Positions 16,560 to 26,212 of a stretch of DNA of 64,000 bases are shown here, piece by piece. This DNA comes from SZUA-365 sp034002405 (GTDB lineage Bacteria > Bacteroidota > Ignavibacteria > SZUA-365): positions 1 through 64,000 of the forward strand of contig JAVFAS010000008.1 of assembly GCA_034002405.1 (NCBI GenBank), read 5' to 3'. Position 1 is the stretch's first letter; every line of letters starts with the position of its first letter. A model generated the notes under the pieces. That model did not search any database. It saw only the letters and a list, made by a program, of their open reading frames with translations, and was not told the origin of the DNA. A program made the position numbers and the translations under genes.

Positions 16560-19529
16560 CCTCCTCGTTTTCCTCACCGGCGGGTGAGGCGATTGCCGCG
16601 GCGATCGGACGCGGTGCGACGGTATGTACCGCCACGCAGCGGCTCGCACGCGCCCTGCATGCCGGGTGGATCGAACGCATGCGTGCCGATGGCCGGGACG
16701 TCTGGCCGACACCCGACATCCTTCCCTATAACGCGTGGTTGCACCGACTCGTGCAGTCCGATACCGGTCGGCGGATGGGACACGGTCGTCCGGGTGTCCC
16801 ACCTCGCATTCTTCAGGAGCAGCAGGAACTGTTGACCTGGGAAGACGCCGCGACGGCGGTTGGTGTGCTCGATGCCGCTCTGCAGCCACGGCAGCTCGCC
16901 GCGGCGCTGATGGAGGCACACGCCGTCGCACTCGCATGGGACATTATTGTCCCGCGACCGTCGGGCACGCCGGGAGGCGACGGGCGCGAGCACCGTGATG
17001 CCGGGCGCGAGCACCGTGATGCCGGGCGCGANNNNNNNNNNNNNNNNNNNNNNNNNNNNNNNNNNNNNNNNNNNNNNNNNNNNNNNNNNNNNNNNNNNNN
17101 NNNNNNNNNNNNNNNNNNNNNNNNNNNNNNNCGGGCGCGAGCACCGTGATGCCGGGCGCGAGCACCGTGATGCCGGGCGCGATACCGACAATGTCGGCAT
17201 CGCGGGCGATGCAGCCGCATACCAGGTGACGCTTGCCACCGTACGTGAGCGCTGGCGCCGTCTCGGCGTTGCGCCCGGCGGTAGCCTCGCCTGGCGGGCG
17301 GTCGAGACCATCCGGGAGAATTCTTCCACACGTCCGCGTGAAGTGGTGTTCGCCGGTTTCGACATCGAGAACGATGCGGCGTTCCAGGCGCTCCGGCAGG
17401 TGCTGCGTGATCTCGGCATTCCCGTGCTGACCTTCACCTCTGATGCACCGGAGGCCCGATTGCGTTTCCTTCGGTACCCTTCCTTCGAGGATGAAGTGCG
17501 TGCCGCGGCGCGCTGGTGCCGGGCATTGCTGGAGCAGGGAGAATCGAACATCGGTGTGATCATTCCCCATCTGGATCTCATGCGGCCGGTCGTCGAGCGC
17601 GTGTTCTCCGACATCCTGCAACCGGTCGCTACCCGGCAGCCCGAGCAGTCACATCGTATCGCGTTCGAACTCTCGCTCGGGCATCGAGCGGTGGATGAAC
17701 CGATCATCGCCGCGGCGTTCCTGCTGCTCGAGACCGGCCGGCAATCGCTTCCGGTCGGATACTGGACGCGGGTGCTGCATTCGCCGTTCGTGCGCGGCGC
17801 GGAGCAATGGAGCGCGAGCCGGGTGCGCGTGGACCTCGAGCTCCGGCGGATCGGAATGCAACGTGTCGAGGGAACGGATCTTCAAGCCGCGGCCTCGCGC
17901 ATCCCCGGCGCAATGGACGATCCGTTGTTGGCAATGAGTGCCGAACGGATCGAGGATCATACCCAGCGTCTGCCCTCACAGTGGGCCGAGCGCTTCCGCG
18001 CGCGTCTCGATGCATTTGGTTGGCCCGGCGATCGTTCCCTGACAAGCCGGGAGTACCAGGCGCATGCACGCGTCGCGGAACTCCTCGCGGAATTTTCCGC
18101 GCTCGATACGGTGTGCGCGGCGCTTCCGTTTGTCGATGCGCTCGGCCGCTTCCGTCATCTCGTGTCCGCACGGATATTCCAGGTGCAATCGACGGATGCA
18201 CCCGTACAGATCATGGGTGTCCGCGAGACCGCGGGACTCCGTTTCGCGCACTGCCGCATCCTTGGAATGAATGACGACGTGTGGCCGCCCCAACCACGTC
18301 CCACCGCCTTCATTCCGCTGCGCCTCCAGCGGCGTGCGGGGGTGCCCGCGGCATCGCCCGACCGTTTCCTCGCACAGGTGCGTGGACAGACCACCTCCCT
18401 GCGGCACCTTGCGCCGGAGGTGACGTTCAGTTGCAGCGTCGCCGATGGGGACCGGCTTCTGCTGCCCACGCCCCTGTTGGAGGATATCGCGGTGGAAGAC
18501 CGTTCCGTCGACAGTGCCGGCATGGGCATCGACGCGGCGGATTCGGCACAGGTGATGGGAGGCCGTGGGCGCGAGTGGCTGACGCGACACGAGGATCATC
18601 AGGCACCGGTCGTGACGGACGCGGAGCAGATCCGTGGCGGCACGGGTGTGCTGACCCTGCAATCCGCCTGTCCCTTTCGCGCATTCGCCGTGCATCGTCT
18701 GCATGCGGCGCGTCCCGCCACCGTCGAACACGGTGTGCGTCTTCTCGATCGTGGGTCACTGGTGCACGCCGTGATGGAGGAGATCTGGAAGCATCTCGCG
18801 CGCGAGGTGGGGACGGACTCCACGCAGCCGCTTGCATGCTTCGACGATGCCGAACTGCATACGATGATCGCGGAAGCGACGCGCGTGGCCATCGACCGGC
18901 AGCGGTCGCTGCATGGCCGACGCATCGCGGCGCATGTGCTTGACGCGGAACGGGAATGTCTGTCCCGCCTGTTGGTTGAATGGTTCGACATCGAGCGACA
19001 ACGAGCGCCCTTCCAGGTCATGGCTCATGAACAGCGTATCGAGACCGTCATTGCCGGACTGCGACTGTTCGTACGCGCCGATCGCATCGACCGGCTTGCC
19101 GACGGCGGCGTCGCGATCATCGACTACAAGAGCGGACGGAAATCCGTGGATGACTGGATGAGCGACCGTCCGGTCGAACCGCAAATCCCGCTCTATGTCC
19201 ACACCTTGGGCGATACGGTGCGCGCGGCGGCATTCGCCGTGCTGCGCCGCGGCGAGTGCCGGTTGAGCGGGCTCCGGGATGATGCCGCCGACGCGGCGGA
19301 GTTTTCCCCCGCGTCCGAGTATCTCGGAGCACACGATCCGGAACTCCGAAATTGGGAGGACCTGCGGCACCGGTGGACCGACGTGCTCACGCGGCTCGCG
19401 ACGGACTTCATGCAGGGTGTCGCGCGCGTCGATCCGCGCGATGGGGCCGATACCTGCGCATACTGCGAGCTGCCCACGCTGTGCCGCATTCACGAGATGG
19501 AACAGGGGACGGCGGACGATGAACGCTGA
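16556..19529 (+). CDS. AddB-like PD-(D/E)XK exonuclease, interrupted by an assembly gap
   Basis: The GTG at 16556 overlaps the upstream stop. The N-terminal part (TVCTATQRLARALHAGW, LQEQQELLTWEDA) is an inactive helicase-like domain. A 100-N gap (17032-17131) lies in a 21-bp repeat. Both sides encode GREHRDA in the same phase relative to the repeat, so the gene is continuous although the placeholder length shifts the frame. Downstream: LRFAHCRILGMNDDVWPPQPRPTAF, then the nuclease motif IDYKSG (Asp codon 19122, Lys 19128). Cysteine codons at 18669 and 19455/19464/19482 (C...CxxCx5C) match the AddB iron-sulfur cluster. About 930 residues fits the AddB-like probable DNA-repair protein family. 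With the next gene it should process double-strand breaks. Confidence 0.88.
16981..17182 (+). repeat. 21-bp coding tandem repeat spanning an N gap
   Basis: The unit CGGGCGCGAGCACCGTGATGC appears as two copies plus 9 bp on each side of the gap (16981-17031 and 17132-17182), giving GREHRDA heptapeptides. The true copy number is unresolved. Because the unit is seven codons long, any copy number keeps the reading frame. Confidence 0.9.
17032..17131. other. Assembly gap (100 N) inside tandem repeat
   Basis: A fixed-size placeholder. The flanks are identical 51-bp repeat tracts, so the gap marks a collapsed or unresolved tandem array, not a break in the gene. Confidence 0.97.
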
Positions 19530-22500
19530 GCATACGGACAATGCCGCGCGCGCGGCCGCACTCGATCGCACCCGCTCGTTCATCGTGCAGGCGCCCGCCG
19601 GTTCGGGCAAGACGGAACTGCTCATCCAGCGCTATCTCGCGCTGCTCGCGGCGGTGGATGCTCCCGAGGAAATTGTCGCCATTACCTTCACGCGAAAGGC
19701 CGCGGCGGAAATGCGCGTGCGCGTGCTCGAGGCTCTCCGGACCGCGAGCGAGCCTGATGCGACGCAACCGCACAAGCGTACCACGCAGCAACTCGCACGG
19801 GAGGCATTGCACCGCGATGCTTCGCTGCAGTGGGCATTGCGCGAGCAACCCGGACGCATGCGTATTCTCACGATCGATGCGCTCAACGGATGGCTGACGC
19901 GGCAGATGCCATGGCAGTCCGGACTCGGCCCGGTCTCCACTGTCACCGACGATGCAGGACCGATGTACCGGGAAGCCGTCCGCACCGTGCTGCTTGACGA
20001 GACGGTCGACCCCGTCGTCCACGACGCGGTTCGACAGCTGCTTGTGCACCTGGACAATCGATTCGCCACGGTGGAAACACTTCTGGCGGAAATGCTCGCG
20101 ATCCGTGATCAATGGACCGACGTGATCGAGGCGGGACTCGACACCGCTGCCGCGCGGGAGCTGCTCGAGCATGGCATGGAGCGCATCATCCGCGATCATC
20201 TGCGACAGCTCGTCGATGCGTTTCCCGAGCCGGCACGCGTCGAAGCCACGGCGCTCGCGGCCCATGCCGCCGCGGTGCTGCAGCGGGATGCGATCCGCGA
20301 CATGGGCGATTTCGCTCCATTTCTCGATCGGGCGGAGACACCGGATGCGGATCCGGGCGCACTTGCGCGGTGGCGTGGGCTCCGGACGTTGCTGCTCACC
20401 GAGGCCGGCACCTTTCGCAGCAGCCGCGGTGTGACCGTCCGTCTCGGATTCGCACCCGGCGACACGGCAAAAGCGCGTATGATCGATCTCCTCGATGCGT
20501 TGCGCGACGACGAGGAATTGCACTCCCTGCTCGAGGGCCTGCGCGGCCTTCCCGCACCGCGATATGACGAGACGCAGTGGATGATTGTCGGGAGCATTGT
20601 GACGATCCTGCGCGCGTGCGTGTCAGAGCTCCGTGCGCAGTTCATGCGTACCGCGGCGACCGATCATATCGAGGTCGCGGTGGCGGCACGCCGCGCTCTC
20701 GGTGACGAACTCGATCCGACAGACCTCGCGATGATGCTGGAATACCGGATCCGCCATATTCTTGTGGACGAGTTCCAGGATACCTCCACGAATCAGTTCC
20801 AGCTTCTCGCGCGCCTCACGGCCGGATGGAGCGCGCCCGACCGGCATACGCTGTTTCTCGTCGGTGATCCGATGCAGTCGATTTATCGATTCCGTGAAGC
20901 GGAGGTCGGTCTGTTTCTCCAGGTCTGGGAGCAGGGACGCTTGGGTGATGTGCCTCTGGAACCCCTCCGGCTGACTCGGAATTTCCGATCCCAGGGGGAA
21001 ATCGTTGCGTGGGTGAACGAGGTGTTTTCGCGGAGCATGCCCGCACGCAACGATCCCGCCGCGGGCGCGGTCGCCTATGCGCCGTCCATCGCTGAACGCG
21101 GGGGGGAAGATCAGTCAACGGATTTGATCCTCGAATATACTGGCAATCGAGCCGCCGAAGCGCGCGCGGTCGCCGCCAGGATTCGTCGCGTGCTCGACGG
21201 CGAGGAATGCGGGCCCGTCGAGTCGGTCGCCGTCCTCGTGCGTGCGCGCTCCCATCTCGTCGACATGGTCCTCGCGCTGCGCGCGGCGGGCGTCCGCTTC
21301 CGGGCGGTGGATCTCGAACCCCTGGGGGGAAGCCCCGCGGTGCGCGACCTGCTTGCGCTGGTGCGCGCGCTTGTCTATCCCGCCGATCGCATTGCGTGGC
21401 TTTCCGTACTTCGTGCGCCCTATTGCGGACTGACGCTGGCGGATCTGCACGCGCTGTGCGGCGATGATGCCGTGTCCCCGGTGCGCGATCTGCTGCGGGA
21501 TCCGTCACGCCTGGCGCGGCTGTCCCCGGACGGCTGGGCGCGTGTCACCCGTGTTGCCTCGATTCTCGAGGAGTATCGCGCACGACGTGGACGATTGTCG
21601 CTCCGGGCGCTGGTTGAGGCGTGCTGGCTCGCGTTGGGAGCGCCGGCCCTGCTCGACGCCGCGGAACTCGATGCGGCGCGCACATTCCTCGCGCTGCTCG
21701 AGCGGCATGACTCCGGCGGCGATCTCGATGATGCAGCGATGCTGGAGGAGCGCACGGCGGTCCTGTTTTCTCCACCCGATCCGCTGGGGGACGCGCGATT
21801 GCAGTTGATGACGATTCATAAGGCGAAGGGACTCGAATTCGATGTTGTCGTGCTGCCCCGGCTCGATGGCGTGCCGCGACGGGAGTCCGATCAACTTCTG
21901 CTCTGGGATCGTGTCGTTTGTGACGGACACTTCGAATTTCTCATCGCGCCGCTGCGACCCCGGGGGAGCAGTTCCGATGACACGTATCGCCACATCCGCA
22001 CGACACGGAAGGAAAAAGCCGTGCATGAGAGCGTTCGACTGCTGTATGTCGCCGCGACACGCGCGCGTCGCCGTCTGCTGCTTTCGGCGACGATGAAGGA
22101 GCGCGAGACCGACGGGACGATCACGCTGTCGCCGCCGCGATCCGACTCCTTTCTCGCATTGCTCTGGCCGATGATTGAAACGGATGTTCAGCGCCGCTAT
22201 GCGGCGTGGAAGGAAGTGACGACACCCGAGACACCGCCCGGATTCGGGCCGGGAGAAGCCGGGACGTCCCTGCGCCGTGTCCCCGCGGAATGGACGGCGC
22301 CCTCGCTGCCCGAGGATGTCTCCTGCCCGGACCTATCGTCGCGACGCGGGATGCCAACGACCGGGAGAGGAGGATTGGAACCACGGGCGGGATTGATGGC
22401 ACGCGCGGTCGGAATCGTCGTGCACGACCTGCTGCGGCGTATCGCGACGGAGGGCGCCGGATTCTGGATCACCGCATCGCGGGAGGAGCGCGACGCCCTC

Positions 22501-22929
22501 ATCCGTGCGCTGCTGAGCGACGCGATGCTCCCCGTGATTGACGCGGATGCCATCGAACGGGTCACCGGTGCGGTGGACCAGATGCGTGCCGATGCACGCG
22601 GACGATGGATTCTGGCCACCACGCATGCGGAAGGCGCGTGCGAGCTTGCGTTGACAGCGTGGGAGGACGATCGCGCCGTGTCGATCAGAATCGACCGCAC
22701 CTTCGTCGATCGCAACGGCACACGATGGCTCGTGGATTACAAGACCGCCGTGCACGAAGGGGGGGGACTCGAGGAATTCCTGGCCGGTCAGGTTGCATTG
22801 TATCGGGAGCAACTCGTGCGGTATGCGCGCATCCTTCACCGGTGGGATGGCAGACCCGTGCGGGCAGGTCTGTATTTCCCCCTGCTACGCGAATGGCGGG
22901 AGGTGTCGAAGATCGAAGGGGTGGGGTGA
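19519..22929 (+). CDS. AddA/RecB-like UvrD-family helicase with C-terminal PD-(D/E)XK nuclease
   Basis: 1136 residues. Walker A APAGSGKT (25-32), motif Ia ITFTRKAAAEMR, Walker B VDEFQDT (D417/E418), motif III FLVGDPMQSIYRFR, motif IV LTRNFRSQG, motif V LMTIHKAKGLEFDVV and motif VI RLLYVAATRARRRL mark an SF1A helicase. The C-terminal nuclease has LVDYKT (D1073, K1075) and the downstream Q-x3-Y motif in QVALYREQL. It therefore combines 3'-5' translocation with DNA cleavage, as AddA does. Its ATG overlaps the AddB-like gene by 11 bp, so the two form a coupled AddAB-like pair for recombination-dependent end resection. RecBCD is the alternative family, but no recC or recD is present. Confidence 0.94.
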   Translation: MNAEHTDNAARAAALDRTRSFIVQAPAGSGKTELLIQRYLALLAAVDAPEEIVAITFTRKAAAEMRVRVLEALRTASEPDATQPHKRTTQQLAREALHRDASLQWALREQPGRMRILTIDALNGWLTRQMPWQSGLGPVSTVTDDAGPMYREAVRTVLLDETVDPVVHDAVRQLLVHLDNRFATVETLLAEMLAIRDQWTDVIEAGLDTAAARELLEHGMERIIRDHLRQLVDAFPEPARVEATALAAHAAAVLQRDAIRDMGDFAPFLDRAETPDADPGALARWRGLRTLLLTEAGTFRSSRGVTVRLGFAPGDTAKARMIDLLDALRDDEELHSLLEGLRGLPAPRYDETQWMIVGSIVTILRACVSELRAQFMRTAATDHIEVAVAARRALGDELDPTDLAMMLEYRIRHILVDEFQDTSTNQFQLLARLTAGWSAPDRHTLFLVGDPMQSIYRFREAEVGLFLQVWEQGRLGDVPLEPLRLTRNFRSQGEIVAWVNEVFSRSMPARNDPAAGAVAYAPSIAERGGEDQSTDLILEYTGNRAAEARAVAARIRRVLDGEECGPVESVAVLVRARSHLVDMVLALRAAGVRFRAVDLEPLGGSPAVRDLLALVRALVYPADRIAWLSVLRAPYCGLTLADLHALCGDDAVSPVRDLLRDPSRLARLSPDGWARVTRVASILEEYRARRGRLSLRALVEACWLALGAPALLDAAELDAARTFLALLERHDSGGDLDDAAMLEERTAVLFSPPDPLGDARLQLMTIHKAKGLEFDVVVLPRLDGVPRRESDQLLLWDRVVCDGHFEFLIAPLRPRGSSSDDTYRHIRTTRKEKAVHESVRLLYVAATRARRRLLLSATMKERETDGTITLSPPRSDSFLALLWPMIETDVQRRYAAWKEVTTPETPPGFGPGEAGTSLRRVPAEWTAPSLPEDVSCPDLSSRRGMPTTGRGGLEPRAGLMARAVGIVVHDLLRRIATEGAGFWITASREERDALIRALLSDAMLPVIDADAIERVTGAVDQMRADARGRWILATTHAEGACELALTAWEDDRAVSIRIDRTFVDRNGTRWLVDYKTAVHEGGGLEEFLAGQVALYREQLVRYARILHRWDGRPVRAGLYFPLLREWREVSKIEGVG

Positions 22930-22942
22930 ACGAAACCGCGGA

Positions 22943-23920
22943 TCAGCGGCTGCGCCGGACGCTGATCGCGTCGAACGCGTCACGGGTTTCGACAAGAATG
23001 TAATACTGTCCCGGTGGCAGCGCGGAGGCGTCGAAGGTCGTCAAGTGCTTGCCAACGGGCAGTTCTTCCTGGATGAGCACACGCACCTGACGACCCTGCG
23101 CGTTGAGGACGCGAACGGTTGTGGCTCCCGACTCGGTGAGCAGGAAGCGGATCTGTGTCCCCTCGGGAAATGGATCGGGTGAGGCCGACTCGATGAAAAG
23201 CACCTGCTCGCTCGTGGGTGTCCCGTCGAACAGGGGAGATTCAGGCAACCCTGTCTGAAATATCTCCGATGTGAAATCCTCACCATCCCACAGCAGAAAC
23301 GCAGCCTTGGCGCGATCTTGCAACTGATCGAGTCCAATATTCTTGCACGTCGCCATCAGCCGCGCGAGTTCCTCGCGGTGCGGTGTATTCATCGCCGGGC
23401 TGATCACACCGCGATGCTTCGTGAACCAGTCGACAAACAGTCGTATCGACGCGCCACGCCATTCCTCGGCCGCCGAGTCGATACGTGCGTCGAGCAGACC
23501 AAACGCCTTGCGATTCCGATCCGCGAGACGCGCGGCGTCGCTGAAAAGTTTTCGCCGGTCCTGATAGTTTGTCTGGAGAAGGCCGCGGATGGACAGGAAT
23601 CCACGGTGATCGCGTTTCTCCCATAACGCATGTCGTGTGCGGAGGTTGTTTCGGATGATGTTCCGCAGCATCGCGTGCTGTTCCCGCAGGGCTTCGAGCG
23701 CGTCCCGGTCACGTGGCGAGAGTTGTGCATCGAACTGGGTCTTCCACTCCTGCATGACCGGCAGCACGCGCGCGCGCATCAGCGAGACAACCTCGCCGAG
23801 CAGCGCGTTCCGGGCGGCTGAAATGTCCTGGGCGGACTGCGCTCGCAGGGATTGCAGGGGGAGGAACAGGGCAGCCGTGAGAATGAGCAACGGGACGTGC
23901 CGGGGAGAACACCGCATCAT
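22943..23920 (-). CDS. Secreted protein with T9SS type A-like C-terminal sorting domain
   Basis: 325 residues. Signal peptide (PLLILTAALFLPLQSLRAQS). Residues about 30-220 are helical (SAQDISAARNALLGEVVSLMRARVLPVMQEWKTQFD), rich in Arg/Glu and of unknown family. The last 80 residues read SPDPFPEGTQIRFLL, TTVRVLNAQGRQVRVL, GKHLTTFDASALPPGQYYILVET, the hallmark beta-sandwich of T9SS/FlgD-like carboxy-terminal domains, predicting transport across the outer membrane by the type IX machinery. No T9SS structural gene is in the window. It is convergent with the helicase gene (13 bp apart); 23921-24150 holds no gene. Confidence 0.85.
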   Translation of the reverse strand: MMRCSPRHVPLLILTAALFLPLQSLRAQSAQDISAARNALLGEVVSLMRARVLPVMQEWKTQFDAQLSPRDRDALEALREQHAMLRNIIRNNLRTRHALWEKRDHRGFLSIRGLLQTNYQDRRKLFSDAARLADRNRKAFGLLDARIDSAAEEWRGASIRLFVDWFTKHRGVISPAMNTPHREELARLMATCKNIGLDQLQDRAKAAFLLWDGEDFTSEIFQTGLPESPLFDGTPTSEQVLFIESASPDPFPEGTQIRFLLTESGATTVRVLNAQGRQVRVLIQEELPVGKHLTTFDASALPPGQYYILVETRDAFDAISVRRSR

Positions 23921-24150
23921 CGCGTGACGATCCTATATGAAACAAGACGATCGGAAGCGCAGCTGCGTCGCGAGATGTCGCAACTGATTCGGAAAGGTAC
24001 TACGGGATGCGCACGTGAGACAATGAAAAAGGACGTCCCTGATCGTTTCATCCGGTCACGCCGATTCCTCGCGTGATCGATCGTGGGCGAGGTGACGGAT
24101 CCCACGGACTGCATTGTCCGCGCGAAAACCCGCGGTCGATCCGGGATGGG

Positions 24151-25005
24151 TCAGCGCAACGTGAAATGGAACACCGCGGTGCCGACCTGATCCGCCTGTT
24201 TTGCATTCGTCGGGAGCGCGTTGAATCGCCACGTCCGCATCGCGTCCAACGCGGCACGTTCGTATCGCGTGTCACCTTTCTGGAGCACGGTCATTCCATA
24301 CATGGTGCCATCGGGACGGACGCGAAACCGGATCGCGATCTGCAGCGACTGCGTCGCGCCGGGAGGGAAGGCGGGAAGGACGCCCGCGATGCGATTGCGT
24401 GAGAGACCACCGTCCCACTGGATATTGGCGGATGAATGCGGCGTGCCGCTGAGCGTTCCGGGGTCGGAGGTCAGCGCCGATTGCGTCCCGGCGCCCGCGC
24501 CCGTGACATTGTCCCCGCGCGTATCCGTCGTGGACAGTCCCTGCTCCCGTGATTCACGACGGGTCAGATCTCCGGTCGTCGTCGCGCTGCTGCGCGTGGC
24601 TTTCCCTCCGCCTTGATCCATGAAGTCAATGGCATCGTCACTTCCACGGATTTCCCGTGGCGGAACCGGGGTCGACGGAGCGGCCTCCACGCGTCCACTC
24701 TCGCGGGCGGTTGTCCGCGAGGCCGGTGACGGTCGCGCCGCGGGCTGTGCGATGCTGGTGCTGGGCTGCTGTGTGGGTGCCATGGACTGCTGTCGCGGGG
24801 AAACCTCGCGCATGCGCGGACGGGCTTCGACAAGCGGTGGCTGTTCCATGGCTGTCCGCGGGAGGAGGAAGCGAAGCTCGATATCCCGTGGCAGTTTCCG
24901 TCCTTCGGGGAAGGCGGCCCAGAATACCATGATCAGAAACAGCAGGGCATGCAGCCCGATCGAGATTCCCCAGCTTTTTCCATCATCACTGTTGGAGGTC
25001 ATCAT
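24151..25005 (-). CDS. TonB energy-transducer protein
   Basis: 284 residues from 25005 (or 283 from 25002). N-terminal cytoplasmic start, one membrane anchor (WGISIGLHALLFLIMVFWAAF), a long Pro/Gln/Ser/Arg-rich periplasmic spacer, and a C-terminal TonB domain with IAIRFRVRPDGTMYGMTVLQKG then ERAALDAMRTWRFNAL. It couples the ExbB-ExbD proton channel to outer-membrane receptors. The start overlaps the end of exbD by about 20 bp, so translation is coupled. It is the last gene of the six-gene operon. The partner receptor is most likely the barrel encoded at 27630-29381, and perhaps the receptor at 50.9 kb as well. Confidence 0.92.
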   Translation of the reverse strand: MMTSNSDDGKSWGISIGLHALLFLIMVFWAAFPEGRKLPRDIELRFLLPRTAMEQPPLVEARPRMREVSPRQQSMAPTQQPSTSIAQPAARPSPASRTTARESGRVEAAPSTPVPPREIRGSDDAIDFMDQGGGKATRSSATTTGDLTRRESREQGLSTTDTRGDNVTGAGAGTQSALTSDPGTLSGTPHSSANIQWDGGLSRNRIAGVLPAFPPGATQSLQIAIRFRVRPDGTMYGMTVLQKGDTRYERAALDAMRTWRFNALPTNAKQADQVGTAVFHFTLR

Positions 25006-25411
25006 CGTCTTTCTGCGCTGTGGAAATGAAAAACCGTGTCGCGCCCAATCCCTTGGCCTCGTCCATGACGAACACGGCACGCTGCAACGGCACATCGGCG
25101 TCACTCGAGAGCACAATCACCTGCGAGGTCGGCGCGACGAGTTTTTCCTGCAACGCCGCGCGAAACTGATCCAGCGGGATCTCGACATTGTTCAGAAAGA
25201 TGCGACCGTCATTGAGCAGGGCGATCACCAGTTGCTCGTCCTCGACCGTCGCGGTATGCTCCGCCTCCGGGAGCGTGACGTTCAATCCCTCGGTGACGAT
25301 GAACGAGGAGGTCAGCAAGAAAAAGATCAGCAGGAGCAGCACGATATCCGTCAGCGACGAATAGCTGAAAATACTCAGCGGCTTGTTGGCCTGTGTGAGC
25401 TGGATTTTCAT
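24986..25411 (-). CDS. exbD: Biopolymer transport protein ExbD/TolR
   Basis: 141 residues. A single N-terminal membrane helix carries the proton-relay aspartate (SLTDIVLLLLIFFL, Asp22), followed by a periplasmic alpha/beta domain (NVTLPEAEHTATVEDEQLVIAL, DGRIFLNNVEIPLDQFRAAL, VIVLSSDADVPLQRAVFVMDEAKGLG). This is the standard ExbD/TolR arrangement. Its ATG overlaps the ExbB stop by 4 bp (ATGA), and its own end overlaps tonB. TolR versus ExbD cannot be separated on sequence alone; the adjacent TonB favours ExbD. Confidence 0.95.
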   Translation of the reverse strand: MKIQLTQANKPLSIFSYSSLTDIVLLLLIFFLLTSSFIVTEGLNVTLPEAEHTATVEDEQLVIALLNDGRIFLNNVEIPLDQFRAALQEKLVAPTSQVIVLSSDADVPLQRAVFVMDEAKGLGATRFFISTAQKDDDDLQQ

Positions 25412-26091
25412 GACGTCTTTCCCTGTGCGGCCTCACGCGCCATCTGTGCTTTTTTCGCGGCGATCTGTGCTTTCCGCTGTTCGACGAGCGCGATGTCGAG
25501 GAAGTCATTACAGCTCGCCTCGGTCTCGAACACGAAATGGCCCACGCGGTTGACGAGATAGTTGTACAGGAAATAGGCGGGGATGCCCACGATCAGACCG
25601 AATGCCGTCGTGATCAGCGCCTCCCAAATACCGGAGGCGAGGAGTTGCGGATTGACCACGCCCTCATTGACCTCGATGACGCGAAAGGCCCCGATCATAC
25701 CGGTCACCGTTCCGAGAAACCCCAGCAACGGTGCGATGCCCGCGACGGATGCGAGGAGCCCGAGGCCGCGCTCGAGTTTGTACACTTCCATGCGCGCGGC
25801 GCTTTCCACCGCGTCCTTCACCTCCTGATGCGTCCCTTTCATTTTCAACAGTCCGGCACGGAGAATGCTCGCGAGTGGTGTTCCGGCTTCCGAACAGATC
25901 GATACCGCGGACGCGGTATCGCCGCGGCTGAGCACGGCGCGGATCTGAAGGATGAATTTCCCGCCGTCCACTTTCACTCGCGCGAGCGTGATCAGCTTCT
26001 GCACCACGAGGTAGGTGGCGAGCAGCGAGGCGGCGAGGATGAACCACATCACCACCCCGCCCTTGAGGAAAAGATCGAATACTGTCATCAA
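25408..26091 (-). CDS. exbB: ExbB/TolQ-type proton channel protein (MotA/TolQ/ExbB family)
   Basis: 227 residues with three membrane helices (about 10-30, 110-135 and 155-178). The signatures LASVAGIAPLLGFLGTVTGMIGAF and GIWEALITTAFGLIVGIPAYFLYNYL contain the conserved Thr/Pro/Gly pore residues. With ExbD it forms the inner-membrane motor that energises TonB. A ribosome-binding site (GGAG) precedes the double ATG at 26091/26088. It is separated from the upstream HU-like gene by 121 bp, which carries a 14-bp direct repeat (GGCTGTCACGACTG at 26192 and 26208) and may hold a secondary promoter. Confidence 0.95.
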   Translation of the reverse strand: MMTVFDLFLKGGVVMWFILAASLLATYLVVQKLITLARVKVDGGKFILQIRAVLSRGDTASAVSICSEAGTPLASILRAGLLKMKGTHQEVKDAVESAARMEVYKLERGLGLLASVAGIAPLLGFLGTVTGMIGAFRVIEVNEGVVNPQLLASGIWEALITTAFGLIVGIPAYFLYNYLVNRVGHFVFETEASCNDFLDIALVEQRKAQIAAKKAQMAREAAQGKTS

Positions 26092-26212
26092 GGTCTCCGG
26101 TCTAGTGTGAAAATCATTGATCGCGATGTTGATCCACGGGCTCTGATGCCGCGGGTGTCCGGGTCCTGTCTCGCCGCGGCGTTCTCCTGACGGCTGTCAC
26201 GACTGGTGGCTG

